Shown one piece after another: positions 12,501 through 27,500 of a stretch of 64,000 nt of DNA (position 1 is the first letter of the stretch; each line of letters opens with the position of its first letter). A model generated the notes under the pieces. It saw only the letters and a list, made by a program, of their open reading frames with translations. It was not told the origin of the DNA and did no database searches. The DNA is from Maribellus comscasis (GTDB lineage Bacteria; Bacteroidota; Bacteroidia; Bacteroidales; Prolixibacteraceae): NCBI RefSeq assembly GCF_009762775.1, contig NZ_CP046401.1, forward strand, positions 2,108,001-2,172,000, given 5' to 3'. Made by a program: the position numbers and the translations under genes.

Positions 12501-15500
12501 TGACTCAGCCAGCTGACAAAACAGTCGATGCCTGTGACTTCGACGATACTTCGGATAACCTGACCGCCGCTCAGAACGCTCTCAACGCTGACTTCGACGC
12601 GTGGCTCGCCGCTCAGGCAGCAGCTGTCGCCGAAGGTGGAGGATGTAGCCCAACTCTATCCAATGACTGGGATAATTCATACATCGACTTCTGTGCCGGT
12701 GGATCCATTACCATTACATGGACTGTTACTGACATATGCGATACTCAGACAACAACAGCTACATACACCGTAAACCCGGTGCCGCCGCTGACATTGACTC
12801 AGCCAGCTGACAAAACAGTCGATGCCTGTGACTTCGACGATACTTCGGATAACCTGACCGCCGCTCAGAACGCTCTCAACGCTGACTTCGACGCGTGGCT
12901 CGCCGCTCAGGCAGCAGCTGTCGCCGAAGGTGGAGGATGTAGCCCAACTCTATCCAATGACTGGGATAATTCATACATCGACTTCTGTGCCGGTGGATCC
13001 ATTACCATTACATGGACTGTTACTGACATATGCGATACTCAGACAACAACAGCTACATACACCGTAAACCCGGTGCCGCCGCTGACATTGACTCAGCCAG
13101 CTGACAAAACAGTCGATGCCTGTGACTTCGACGATACTTCGGATAACCTGACCGCCGCTCAGAACGCTCTCAACGCTGACTTCGACGCGTGGCTCGCCGC
13201 TCAGGCAGCAGCTGTCGCCGAAGGTGGAGGATGTAGCCCAACTCTATCCAATGACTGGGATAATTCATACATCGACTTCTGTGCCGGTGGATCCATTACC
13301 ATTACATGGACTGTTACTGACATATGCGATACTCAGACAACAACAGCTACATACACCGTAAACCCGGTGCCGCCGCTGACATTGACTCAGCCAGCTGACA
13401 AAACAGTCGATGCCTGTGACTTCGACGATACTTCGGATAACCTGACCGCCGCTCAGAACGCTCTCAACGCTGACTTCGACGCGTGGCTCGCCGCTCAGGC
13501 AGCAGCTGTCGCCGAAGGTGGAGGATGTAGCCCAACTCTATCCAATGACTGGGATAATTCATACATCGACTTCTGTGCCGGTGGATCCATTACCATTACA
13601 TGGACTGTTACTGACATATGCGATACTCAGACAACAACAGCTACATACACCGTAAACCCGGTGCCGCCGCTGACATTGACTCAGCCAGCTGACAAAACAG
13701 TCGATGCCTGTGACTTCGACGATACTTCGGATAACCTGACCGCCGCTCAGAACGCTCTCAACGCTGACTTCGACGCGTGGCTCGCCGCTCAGGCAGCAGC
13801 TGTCGCCGAAGGTGGAGGATGTAGCCCAACTCTATCCAATGACTGGGATAATTCATACATCGACTTCTGTGCCGGTGGATCCATTACCATTACATGGACT
13901 GTTACTGACATATGCGATACTCAGACAACAACAGCTACATACACCGTAAACCCGGTGCCGCCGCTGACATTGACTCAGCCAGCTGACAAAACAGTCGATG
14001 CCTGTGACTTCGACGATACTTCGGATAACCTGACCGCCGCTCAGAACGCTCTCAACGCTGACTTCGACGCGTGGCTCGCCGCTCAGGCAGCAGCTGTCGC
14101 CGAAGGTGGAGGATGTAGCCCAACTCTATCCAATGACTGGGATAATTCATACATCGACTTCTGTGCCGGTGGATCCATTACCATTACATGGACTGTTACT
14201 GACATATGCGATACTCAGACAACAACAGCTACATACACCGTAAACCCGGTGCCGCCGCTGACATTGACTCAGCCAGCTGACAAAACAGTCGATGCCTGTG
14301 ACTTCGACGATACTTCGGATAACCTGACCGCCGCTCAGAACGCTCTCAACGCTGACTTCGACGCGTGGCTCGCCGCTCAGGCAGCAGCTGTCGCCGAAGG
14401 TGGAGGATGTAGCCCAACTCTATCCAATGACTGGGATAATTCATACATCGACTTCTGTGCCGGTGGATCCATTACCATTACATGGACTGTTACTGACATA
14501 TGCGATACTCAGACAACAACAGCTACATACACCGTAAACCCGGTGCCGCCGCTGACATTGACTCAGCCAGCTGACAAAACAGTCGATGCCTGTGACTTCG
14601 ACGATACTTCGGATAACCTGACCGCCGCTCAGAACGCTCTCAACGCTGACTTCGACGCGTGGCTCGCCGCTCAGGCAGCAGCTGTCGCCGAAGGTGGAGG
14701 ATGTAGCCCAACTCTATCCAATGACTGGGATAATTCATACATCGACTTCTGTGCCGGTGGATCCATTACCATTACATGGACTGTTACTGACATATGCGAT
14801 ACTCAGACAACAACAGCTACATACACCGTAAACCCGGTGCCGCCGCTGACATTGACTCAGCCAGCTGACAAAACAGTCGATGCCTGTGACTTCGACGATA
14901 CTTCGGATAACCTGACCGCCGCTCAGAACGCTCTCAACGCTGACTTCGACGCGTGGCTCGCCGCTCAGGCAGCAGCTGTCGCCGAAGGTGGAGGATGTAG
15001 CCCAACTCTATCCAATGACTGGGATAATTCATACATCGACTTCTGTGCCGGTGGATCCATTACCATTACATGGACTGTTACTGACATATGCGATACTCAG
15101 ACAACAACAGCTACATACACCGTAAACCCGGTGCCGCCGCTGACATTGACTCAGCCAGCTGACAAAACAGTCGATGCCTGTGACTTCGACGATACTTCGG
15201 ATAACCTGACCGCCGCTCAGAACGCTCTCAACGCTGACTTCGACGCGTGGCTCGCCGCTCAGGCAGCAGCTGTCGCCGAAGGTGGAGGATGTAGCCCAAC
15301 TCTATCCAATGACTGGGATAATTCATACATCGACTTCTGTGCCGGTGGATCCATTACCATTACATGGACTGTTACTGACATATGCGATACTCAGACAACA
15401 ACAGCTACATACACCGTAAACCCGGTGCCGCCGCTGACATTGACTCAGCCAGCTGACAAAACAGTCGATGCCTGTGACTTCGACGATACTTCGGATAACC

Positions 15501-18500
15501 TGACCGCCGCTCAGAACGCTCTCAACGCTGACTTCGACGCGTGGCTCGCCGCTCAGGCAGCAGCTGTCGCCGAAGGTGGAGGATGTAGCCCAACTCTATC
15601 CAATGACTGGGATAATTCATACATCGACTTCTGTGCCGGTGGATCCATTACCATTACATGGACTGTTACTGACATATGCGATACTCAGACAACAACAGCT
15701 ACATACACCGTAAACCCGGTGCCGCCGCTGACATTGACTCAGCCAGCTGACAAAACAGTCGATGCCTGTGACTTCGACGATACTTCGGATAACCTGACCG
15801 CCGCTCAGAACGCTCTCAACGCTGACTTCGACGCGTGGCTCGCCGCTCAGGCAGCAGCTGTCGCCGAAGGTGGAGGATGTAGCCCAACTCTATCCAATGA
15901 CTGGGATAATTCATACATCGACTTCTGTGCCGGTGGATCCATTACCATTACATGGACTGTTACTGACATATGCGATACTCAGACAACAACAGCTACATAC
16001 ACCGTAAACCCGGTGCCGCCGCTGACATTGACTCAGCCAGCTGACAAAACAGTCGATGCCTGTGACTTCGACGATACTTCGGATAACCTGACCGCCGCTC
16101 AGAACGCTCTCAACGCTGACTTCGACGCGTGGCTCGCCGCTCAGGCAGCAGCTGTCGCCGAAGGTGGAGGATGTAGCCCAACTCTATCCAATGACTGGGA
16201 TAATTCATACATCGACTTCTGTGCCGGTGGATCCATTACCATTACATGGACTGTTACTGACATATGCGATACTCAGACAACAACAGCTACATACACCGTA
16301 AACCCGGTGCCGCCGCTGACATTGACTCAGCCAGCTGACAAAACAGTCGATGCCTGTGACTTCGACGATACTTCGGATAACCTGACCGCCGCTCAGAACG
16401 CTCTCAACGCTGACTTCGACGCGTGGCTCGCCGCTCAGGCAGCAGCTGTCGCCGAAGGTGGAGGATGTAGCCCAACTCTATCCAATGACTGGGATAATTC
16501 ATACATCGACTTCTGTGCCGGTGGATCCATTACCATTACATGGACTGTTACTGACATATGCGATACTCAGACAACAACAGCTACATACACCGTAAACCCG
16601 GTGCCGCCGCTGACATTGACTCAGCCAGCTGACAAAACAGTCGATGCCTGTGACTTCGACGATACTTCGGATAACCTGACCGCCGCTCAGAACGCTCTCA
16701 ACGCTGACTTCGACGCGTGGCTCGCCGCTCAGGCAGCAGCTGTCGCCGAAGGTGGAGGATGTAGCCCAACTCTATCCAATGACTGGGATAATTCATACAT
16801 CGACTTCTGTGCCGGTGGATCCATTACCATTACATGGACTGTTACTGACATATGCGATACTCAGACAACAACAGCTACATACACCGTAAACCCGGTGCCG
16901 CCGCTGACATTGACTCAGCCAGCTGACAAAACAGTCGATGCCTGTGACTTCGACGATACTTCGGATAACCTGACCGCCGCTCAGAACGCTCTCAACGCTG
17001 ACTTCGACGCGTGGCTCGCCGCTCAGGCAGCAGCTGTCGCCGAAGGTGGAGGATGTAGCCCAACTCTATCCAATGACTGGGATAATTCATACATCGACTT
17101 CTGTGCCGGTGGATCCATTACCATTACATGGACTGTTACTGACATATGCGATACTCAGACAACAACAGCTACATACACCGTAAACCCGGTGCCGCCGCTG
17201 ACATTGACTCAGCCAGCTGACAAAACAGTCGATGCCTGTGACTTCGACGATACTTCGGATAACCTGACCGCCGCTCAGAACGCTCTCAACGCTGACTTCG
17301 ACGCGTGGCTCGCCGCTCAGGCAGCAGCTGTCGCCGAAGGTGGAGGATGTAGCCCAACTCTATCCAATGACTGGGATAATTCATACATCGACTTCTGTGC
17401 CGGTGGATCCATTACCATTACATGGACTGTTACTGACATATGCGATACTCAGACAACAACAGCTACATACACCGTAAACCCGGTGCCGCCGCTGACATTG
17501 ACTCAGCCAGCTGACAAAACAGTCGATGCCTGTGACTTCGACGATACTTCGGATAACCTGACCGCCGCTCAGAACGCTCTCAACGCTGACTTCGACGCGT
17601 GGCTCGCCGCTCAGGCAGCAGCTGTCGCCGAAGGTGGAGGATGTAGCCCAACTCTATCCAATGACTGGGATAATTCATACATCGACTTCTGTGCCGGTGG
17701 ATCCATTACCATTACATGGACTGTTACTGACATATGCGATACTCAGACAACAACAGCTACATACACCGTAAACCCGGTGCCGCCGCTGACATTGACTCAG
17801 CCAGCTGACAAAACAGTCGATGCCTGTGACTTCGACGATACTTCGGATAACCTGACCGCCGCTCAGAACGCTCTCAACGCTGACTTCGACGCGTGGCTCG
17901 CCGCTCAGGCAGCAGCTGTCGCCGAAGGTGGAGGATGTAGCCCAACTCTATCCAATGACTGGGATAATTCATACATCGACTTCTGTGCCGGTGGATCCAT
18001 TACCATTACATGGACTGTTACTGACATATGCGATACTCAGACAACAACAGCTACATACACCGTAAACCCGGTGCCGCCGCTGACATTGACTCAGCCAGCT
18101 GACAAAACAGTCGATGCCTGTGACTTCGACGATACTTCGGATAACCTGACCGCCGCTCAGAACGCTCTCAACGCTGACTTCGACGCGTGGCTCGCCGCTC
18201 AGGCAGCAGCTGTCGCCGAAGGTGGAGGATGTAGCCCAACTCTATCCAATGACTGGGATAATTCATACATCGACTTCTGTGCCGGTGGATCCATTACCAT
18301 TACATGGACTGTTACTGACATATGCGATACTCAGACAACAACAGCTACATACACCGTAAACCCGGTGCCGCCGCTGACATTGACTCAGCCAGCTGACAAA
18401 ACAGTCGATGCCTGTGACTTCGACGATACTTCGGATAACCTGACCGCCGCTCAGAACGCTCTCAACGCTGACTTCGACGCGTGGCTCGCCGCTCAGGCAG

Positions 18501-21500
18501 CAGCTGTCGCCGAAGGTGGAGGATGTAGCCCAACTCTATCCAATGACTGGGATAATTCATACATCGACTTCTGTGCCGGTGGATCCATTACCATTACATG
18601 GACTGTTACTGACATATGCGATACTCAGACAACAACAGCTACATACACCGTAAACCCGGTGCCGCCGCTGACATTGACTCAGCCAGCTGACAAAACAGTC
18701 GATGCCTGTGACTTCGACGATACTTCGGATAACCTGACCGCCGCTCAGAACGCTCTCAACGCTGACTTCGACGCGTGGCTCGCCGCTCAGGCAGCAGCTG
18801 TCGCCGAAGGTGGAGGATGTAGCCCAACTCTATCCAATGACTGGGATAATTCATACATCGACTTCTGTGCCGGTGGATCCATTACCATTACATGGACTGT
18901 TACTGACATATGCGATACTCAGACAACAACAGCTACATACACCGTAAACCCGGTGCCGCCGCTGACATTGACTCAGCCAGCTGACAAAACAGTCGATGCC
19001 TGTGACTTCGACGATACTTCGGATAACCTGACCGCCGCTCAGAACGCTCTCAACGCTGACTTCGACGCGTGGCTCGCCGCTCAGGCAGCAGCTGTCGCCG
19101 AAGGTGGAGGATGTAGCCCAACTCTATCCAATGACTGGGATAATTCATACATCGACTTCTGTGCCGGTGGATCCATTACCATTACATGGACTGTTACTGA
19201 CATATGCGATACTCAGACAACAACAGCTACATACACCGTAAACCCGGTGCCGCCGCTGACATTGACTCAGCCAGCTGACAAAACAGTCGATGCCTGTGAC
19301 TTCGACGATACTTCGGATAACCTGACCGCCGCTCAGAACGCTCTCAACGCTGACTTCGACGCGTGGCTCGCCGCTCAGGCAGCAGCTGTCGCCGAAGGTG
19401 GAGGATGTAGCCCAACTCTATCCAATGACTGGGATAATTCATACATCGACTTCTGTGCCGGTGGATCCATTACCATTACATGGACTGTTACTGACATATG
19501 CGATACTCAGACAACAACAGCTACATACACCGTAAACCCGGTGCCGCCGCTGACATTGACTCAGCCAGCTGACAAAACAGTCGATGCCTGTGACTTCGAC
19601 GATACTTCGGATAACCTGACCGCCGCTCAGAACGCTCTCAACGCTGACTTCGACGCGTGGCTCGCCGCTCAGGCAGCAGCTGTCGCCGAAGGTGGAGGAT
19701 GTAGCCCAACTCTATCCAATGACTGGGATAATTCATACATCGACTTCTGTGCCGGTGGATCCATTACCATTACATGGACTGTTACTGACATATGCGATAC
19801 TCAGACAACAACAGCTACATACACCGTAAACCCGGTGCCGCCGCTGACATTGACTCAGCCAGCTGACAAAACAGTCGATGCCTGTGACTTCGACGATACT
19901 TCGGATAACCTGACCGCCGCTCAGAACGCTCTCAACGCTGACTTCGACGCGTGGCTCGCCGCTCAGGCAGCAGCTGTCGCCGAAGGTGGAGGATGTAGCC
20001 CAACTCTATCCAATGACTGGGATAATTCATACATCGACTTCTGTGCCGGTGGATCCATTACCATTACATGGACTGTTACTGACATATGCGATACTCAGAC
20101 AACAACAGCTACATACACCGTAAACCCGGTGCCGCCGCTGACATTGACTCAGCCAGCTGACAAAACAGTCGATGCCTGTGACTTCGACGATACTTCGGAT
20201 AACCTGACCGCCGCTCAGAACGCTCTCAACGCTGACTTCGACGCGTGGCTCGCCGCTCAGGCAGCAGCTGTCGCCGAAGGTGGAGGATGTAGCCCAACTC
20301 TATCCAATGACTGGGATAATTCATACATCGACTTCTGTGCCGGTGGATCCATTACCATTACATGGACTGTTACTGACATATGCGATACTCAGACAACAAC
20401 AGCTACATACACCGTAAACCCGGTGCCGCCGCTGACATTGACTCAGCCAGCTGACAAAACAGTCGATGCCTGTGACTTCGACGATACTTCGGATAACCTG
20501 ACCGCCGCTCAGAACGCTCTCAACGCTGACTTCGACGCGTGGCTCGCCGCTCAGGCAGCAGCTGTCGCCGAAGGTGGAGGATGTAGCCCAACTCTATCCA
20601 ATGACTGGGATAATTCATACATCGACTTCTGTGCCGGTGGATCCATTACCATTACATGGACTGTTACTGACATATGCGATACTCAGACAACAACAGCTAC
20701 ATACACCGTAAACCCGGTGCCGCCGCTGACATTGACTCAGCCAGCTGACAAAACAGTCGATGCCTGTGACTTCGACGATACTTCGGATAACCTGACCGCC
20801 GCTCAGAACGCTCTCAACGCTGACTTCGACGCGTGGCTCGCCGCTCAGGCAGCAGCTGTCGCCGAAGGTGGAGGATGTAGCCCAACTCTATCCAATGACT
20901 GGGATAATTCATACATCGACTTCTGTGCCGGTGGATCCATTACCATTACATGGACTGTTACTGACATATGCGATACTCAGACAACAACAGCTACATACAC
21001 CGTAAACCCGGTGCCGCCGCTGACATTGACTCAGCCAGCTGACAAAACAGTCGATGCCTGTGACTTCGACGATACTTCGGATAACCTGACCGCCGCTCAG
21101 AACGCTCTCAACGCTGACTTCGACGCGTGGCTCGCCGCTCAGGCAGCAGCTGTCGCCGAAGGTGGAGGATGTAGCCCAACTCTATCCAATGACTGGGATA
21201 ATTCATACATCGACTTCTGTGCCGGTGGATCCATTACCATTACATGGACTGTTACTGACATATGCGATACTCAGACAACAACAGCTACATACACCGTAAA
21301 CCCGGTGCCGCCGCTGACATTGACTCAGCCAGCTGACAAAACAGTCGATGCCTGTGACTTCGACGATACTTCGGATAACCTGACCGCCGCTCAGAACGCT
21401 CTCAACGCTGACTTCGACGCGTGGCTCGCCGCTCAGGCAGCAGCTGTCGCCGAAGGTGGAGGATGTAGCCCAACTCTATCCAATGACTGGGATAATTCAT

Positions 21501-24500
21501 ACATCGACTTCTGTGCCGGTGGATCCATTACCATTACATGGACTGTTACTGACATATGCGATACTCAGACAACAACAGCTACATACACCGTAAACCCGGT
21601 GCCGCCGCTGACATTGACTCAGCCAGCTGACAAAACAGTCGATGCCTGTGACTTCGACGATACTTCGGATAACCTGACCGCCGCTCAGAACGCTCTCAAC
21701 GCTGACTTCGACGCGTGGCTCGCCGCTCAGGCAGCAGCTGTCGCCGAAGGTGGAGGATGTAGCCCAACTCTATCCAATGACTGGGATAATTCATACATCG
21801 ACTTCTGTGCCGGTGGATCCATTACCATTACATGGACTGTTACTGACATATGCGATACTCAGACAACAACAGCTACATACACCGTAAACCCGGTGCCGCC
21901 GCTGACATTGACTCAGCCAGCTGACAAAACAGTCGATGCCTGTGACTTCGACGATACTTCGGATAACCTGACCGCCGCTCAGAACGCTCTCAACGCTGAC
22001 TTCGACGCGTGGCTCGCCGCTCAGGCAGCAGCTGTCGCCGAAGGTGGAGGATGTAGCCCAACTCTATCCAATGACTGGGATAATTCATACATCGACTTCT
22101 GTGCCGGTGGATCCATTACCATTACATGGACTGTTACTGACATATGCGATACTCAGACAACAACAGCTACATACACCGTAAACCCGGTGCCGCCGCTGAC
22201 ATTGACTCAGCCAGCTGACAAAACAGTCGATGCCTGTGACTTCGACGATACTTCGGATAACCTGACCGCCGCTCAGAACGCTCTCAACGCTGACTTCGAC
22301 GCGTGGCTCGCCGCTCAGGCAGCAGCTGTCGCCGAAGGTGGAGGATGTAGCCCAACTCTATCCAATGACTGGGATAATTCATACATCGACTTCTGTGCCG
22401 GTGGATCCATTACCATTACATGGACTGTTACTGACATATGCGATACTCAGACAACAACAGCTACATACACCGTAAACCCGGTGCCGCCGCTGACATTGAC
22501 TCAGCCAGCTGACAAAACAGTCGATGCCTGTGACTTCGACGATACTTCGGATAACCTGACCGCCGCTCAGAACGCTCTCAACGCTGACTTCGACGCGTGG
22601 CTCGCCGCTCAGGCAGCAGCTGTCGCCGAAGGTGGAGGATGTAGCCCAACTCTATCCAATGACTGGGATAATTCATACATCGACTTCTGTGCCGGTGGAT
22701 CCATTACCATTACATGGACTGTTACTGACATATGCGATACTCAGACAACAACAGCTACATACACCGTAAACCCGGTGCCGCCGCTGACATTGACTCAGCC
22801 AGCTGACAAAACAGTCGATGCCTGTGACTTCGACGATACTTCGGATAACCTGACCGCCGCTCAGAACGCTCTCAACGCTGACTTCGACGCGTGGCTCGCC
22901 GCTCAGGCAGCAGCTGTCGCCGAAGGTGGAGGATGTAGCCCAACTCTATCCAATGACTGGGATAATTCATACATCGACTTCTGTGCCGGTGGATCCATTA
23001 CCATTACATGGACTGTTACTGACATATGCGATACTCAGACAACAACAGCTACATACACCGTAAACCCGGTGCCGCCGCTGACATTGACTCAGCCAGCTGA
23101 CAAAACAGTCGATGCCTGTGACTTCGACGATACTTCGGATAACCTGACCGCCGCTCAGAACGCTCTCAACGCTGACTTCGACGCGTGGCTCGCCGCTCAG
23201 GCAGCAGCTGTCGCCGAAGGTGGAGGATGTAGCCCAACTCTATCCAATGACTGGGATAATTCATACATCGACTTCTGTGCCGGTGGATCCATTACCATTA
23301 CATGGACTGTTACTGACATATGCGATACTCAGACAACAACAGCTACATACACCGTAAACCCGGTGCCGCCGCTGACATTGACTCAGCCAGCTGACAAAAC
23401 AGTCGATGCCTGTGACTTCGACGATACTTCGGATAACCTGACCGCCGCTCAGAACGCTCTCAACGCTGACTTCGACGCGTGGCTCGCCGCTCAGGCAGCA
23501 GCTGTCGCCGAAGGTGGAGGATGTAGCCCAACTCTATCCAATGACTGGGATAATTCATACATCGACTTCTGTGCCGGTGGATCCATTACCATTACATGGA
23601 CTGTTACTGACATATGCGATACTCAGACAACAACAGCTACATACACCGTAAACCCGGTGCCGCCGCTGACATTGACTCAGCCAGCTGACAAAACAGTCGA
23701 TGCCTGTGACTTCGACGATACTTCGGATAACCTGACCGCCGCTCAGAACGCTCTCAACGCTGACTTCGACGCGTGGCTCGCCGCTCAGGCAGCAGCTGTC
23801 GCCGAAGGTGGAGGATGTAGCCCAACTCTATCCAATGACTGGGATAATTCATACATCGACTTCTGTGCCGGTGGATCCATTACCATTACATGGACTGTTA
23901 CTGACATATGCGATACTCAGACAACAACAGCTACATACACCGTAAACCCGGTGCCGCCGCTGACATTGACTCAGCCAGCTGACAAAACAGTCGATGCCTG
24001 TGACTTCGACGATACTTCGGATAACCTGACCGCCGCTCAGAACGCTCTCAACGCTGACTTCGACGCGTGGCTCGCCGCTCAGGCAGCAGCTGTCGCCGAA
24101 GGTGGAGGATGTAGCCCAACTCTATCCAATGACTGGGATAATTCATACATCGACTTCTGTGCCGGTGGATCCATTACCATTACATGGACTGTTACTGACA
24201 TATGCGATACTCAGACAACAACAGCTACATACACCGTAAACCCGGTGCCGCCGCTGACATTGACTCAGCCAGCTGACAAAACAGTCGATGCCTGTGACTT
24301 CGACGATACTTCGGATAACCTGACCGCCGCTCAGAACGCTCTCAACGCTGACTTCGACGCGTGGCTCGCCGCTCAGGCAGCAGCTGTCGCCGAAGGTGGA
24401 GGATGTAGCCCAACTCTATCCAATGACTGGGATAATTCATACATCGACTTCTGTGCCGGTGGATCCATTACCATTACATGGACTGTTACTGACATATGCG

Positions 24501-27500
24501 ATACTCAGACAACAACAGCTACATACACCGTAAACCCGGTGCCGCCGCTGACATTGACTCAGCCAGCTGACAAAACAGTCGATGCCTGTGACTTCGACGA
24601 TACTTCGGATAACCTGACCGCCGCTCAGAACGCTCTCAACGCTGACTTCGACGCGTGGCTCGCCGCTCAGGCAGCAGCTGTCGCCGAAGGTGGAGGATGT
24701 AGCCCAACTCTATCCAATGACTGGGATAATTCATACATCGACTTCTGTGCCGGTGGATCCATTACCATTACATGGACTGTTACTGACATATGCGATACTC
24801 AGACAACAACAGCTACATACACCGTAAACCCGGTGCCGCCGCTGACATTGACTCAGCCAGCTGACAAAACAGTCGATGCCTGTGACTTCGACGATACTTC
24901 GGATAACCTGACCGCCGCTCAGAACGCTCTCAACGCTGACTTCGACGCGTGGCTCGCCGCTCAGGCAGCAGCTGTCGCCGAAGGTGGAGGATGTAGCCCA
25001 ACTCTATCCAATGACTGGGATAATTCATACATCGACTTCTGTGCCGGTGGATCCATTACCATTACATGGACTGTTACTGACATATGCGATACTCAGACAA
25101 CAACAGCTACATACACCGTAAACCCGGTGCCGCCGCTGACAATCAACTGCCCCGTTGACCCGAACATCGCTTCCTGTACTGACCAAAACTCTATTCAGAA
25201 TGAATATGACATATGGGTTGCAGGATTTACAACTTCAGGCGGTTGCAATCCAACCGACAATATTGATGAGATTCCGCCTCTAACCGATATGACCTGCGGT
25301 GGACAACTTTCATTCACTTACATCGTGGAAAGCGATTGTGATACCGTCGAATGTACTTCAACGTTTACGGTAAGTGTTGATTCTATTTCTCCGACAATTA
25401 CATGCCCACCTGACGCAAATTATGAAGCTTGTGACTTGTCGATAATTCAAACTGAAACAACCCTTGCATATACTGAAACAGAAACGACAATTACTTTAGC
25501 TGAATTGCAGGCCGCAGGAGGAGCCGCGAACGACAATTGCGCAATTGGTGAAATTATTTATTTAGATGATTCTACAGGAATATGCCCGATAACAATAACA
25601 AGAACATTCATCGTAACCGATGAGTGCGGTAATAGTGATACTTGTCAACAAATAATTACAATTGATGATACATTTATTCCTGAAATCACATGTCCTCCGG
25701 ACACAACGATATTTACTGTAACTGATACTGCTCCATCATACACCGGTTGGGCAACCGGAACTGATAATTGTGATCCAAACCCACAAATTACTTACACCGA
25801 CTCAATTGTTCCGGGAAGTAATCCTCTTGAATTTACCATATACAGAATATGGGAAGCCGCAGATGCCTGTGATAATAAAGTTACCTGTACACAAATTATT
25901 GAAACCGGAGATAATACTCCACCTGAAATAACCTGTCCGGAAGATATTGATGTTGAATGTTTCGAATTGCTTGACACTTCGGTAACAGGTGTTGCAACAG
26001 CAATAGACGAATGTATGCCGGTAACCATAACCTTCAGAGATTCATCAGATAATAACTGGTGCCCGGAAACCATTTACCGCACCTGGATTGCAACTGATAA
26101 CTGCGGAAACTCAGCTGAGTGTGTTCAGAGAATTACATTAAATGACACTATTCCTCCGGAAATAATATGTCCTGCTGATGAAAGTTATGAAGCATGTTCA
26201 ATTGAAGAAGCGGATACAATGTTATCTCTGCCTTATTCTACAGACAAAGTAATTATAACTTATGAAAAATTGGTTGAAGTTGGAGGAGATGCGTGGGATA
26301 ATTGCGCTATAAAAGAAATCAATTATTTTGATGCATCTTCCGGAATTTGTCCGATAACAATTGTAAGAACATTTACAGTAATAGATTCCTGTGATAATAC
26401 TGATGATTGTGTTCAATTTATTACGATCAATGATTTAACCGACCCGGTTATTATTTGTCCTCCGGATACGACTGTTCAGAAGATGAATGATGTACCTGAT
26501 CGTTTCGAAACGTTGGAAGAATTTATTGCCGCAGGTGGAATTGCTTACGATGATTGTGGAATTGAGAGCTTCGATTTTATCAGTCAGGATATAAGCGGAC
26601 GCTGTCCAAGGGTTATTGAACGGGTTTACCAGGTAATTGATACCTGTGGAAATCTTGTACAATGTACCCACAAAATATTCCAGGGTGATACCATTGCCCC
26701 GGCAATTACCTGTCCGCCTGATACCACTGTGCTTTGTGAAACCGATATTCCACCTGCATATCAAACACGCGAAGAATTTATTGCTGCCGGAGGAATTATT
26801 TCTGATAATGCGGGAGTTGAAGAATTTAACTATATCGGTGAAACGTTTACAGGTACATGCCCGACTATTGTTGAAAGAACCTATGAAGTTATAGATTCTT
26901 GTGGTTATAGTGCCGTCTGTGCTCATTTCATATATGTGAACGACACAATAGCGCCGGTACTTTCGTTGGCACCAAAAGATACTTTGGTTGAATGTATTGG
27001 AGAAGTTCCGGTCGTGCCTGCAATAACAGCCACCGATAATTGTAGCGATGTAGCCATCGAATTTACGGAAACCGTTTCTGATTCAATTTGTGAAAGCCAG
27101 TTAATCATTACAAGGGTTTGGACAGGTACTGATGCTTGCGGAAATTCAACATCGATTTCGCAGAAAATTACCGTTAATGATACAATACCGCCATTTATTA
27201 ACAACGAACCACAGGATACTATTGTTGATTGTATCGATTTAGTTCCGGCACCACCAGTGATATCTGCATCAGATTATTGCGGTGATGTAACAGTTGAACT
27301 CATTGAAACAGTATCAGATTCAATTTGCGGAAATCAGTTAACCATTACACGTGTATGGACAATTACAGATGTTTGCGGAAATACAATTGAGGTTGATCAA
27401 GTAATCAACGTTATCGATACCATTCCGCCAACACTTTCTGCTGCGCCAAACGATACAACCGTTTCCTGTCTTGACATGGCTCCGCCCGCTGCCACACTTG

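Larger units (their letters stand above)
1..25129 (+). repeat. Perfect tandem array: partial + 85 complete copies of a 294-bp coding unit
   Basis: Period is 294 bp (98 codons), so text at base 1 recurs exactly at 2941 and 5881. Complete units run from 139 to 25129: 24,991 bases minus the net one-base insertion equals 85 x 294. I saw no substitutions between copies, synonymous sites included; the only differences are five indels at 8158-9287. One unit is about 53% GC by hand count (156 of 294), clearly richer than the AT-rich flanking genes. Each unit encodes 14 acidic residues, one Lys and no Arg or His. Identity ends abruptly at 25141, inside a diverged further copy. Array length in the real genome may differ, because assemblers cannot count identical units reliably. 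Confidence 0.97.

Noticed and set aside
1..25129. Regular repeats considered as a CRISPR array or non-coding satellite
   Set aside because: There are no unique spacers; the unit is 294 bp, wholly coding and stop-free in the frame that joins the T9SS protein.
1..25129. Possible synthetic construct, because each unit contains GGATCC and CATATG
   Set aside because: Both sites fall inside normal codons of the domain, and the array merges into diverged natural relatives and a complete Bacteroidota gene. Chance occurrence in one founding unit explains them.
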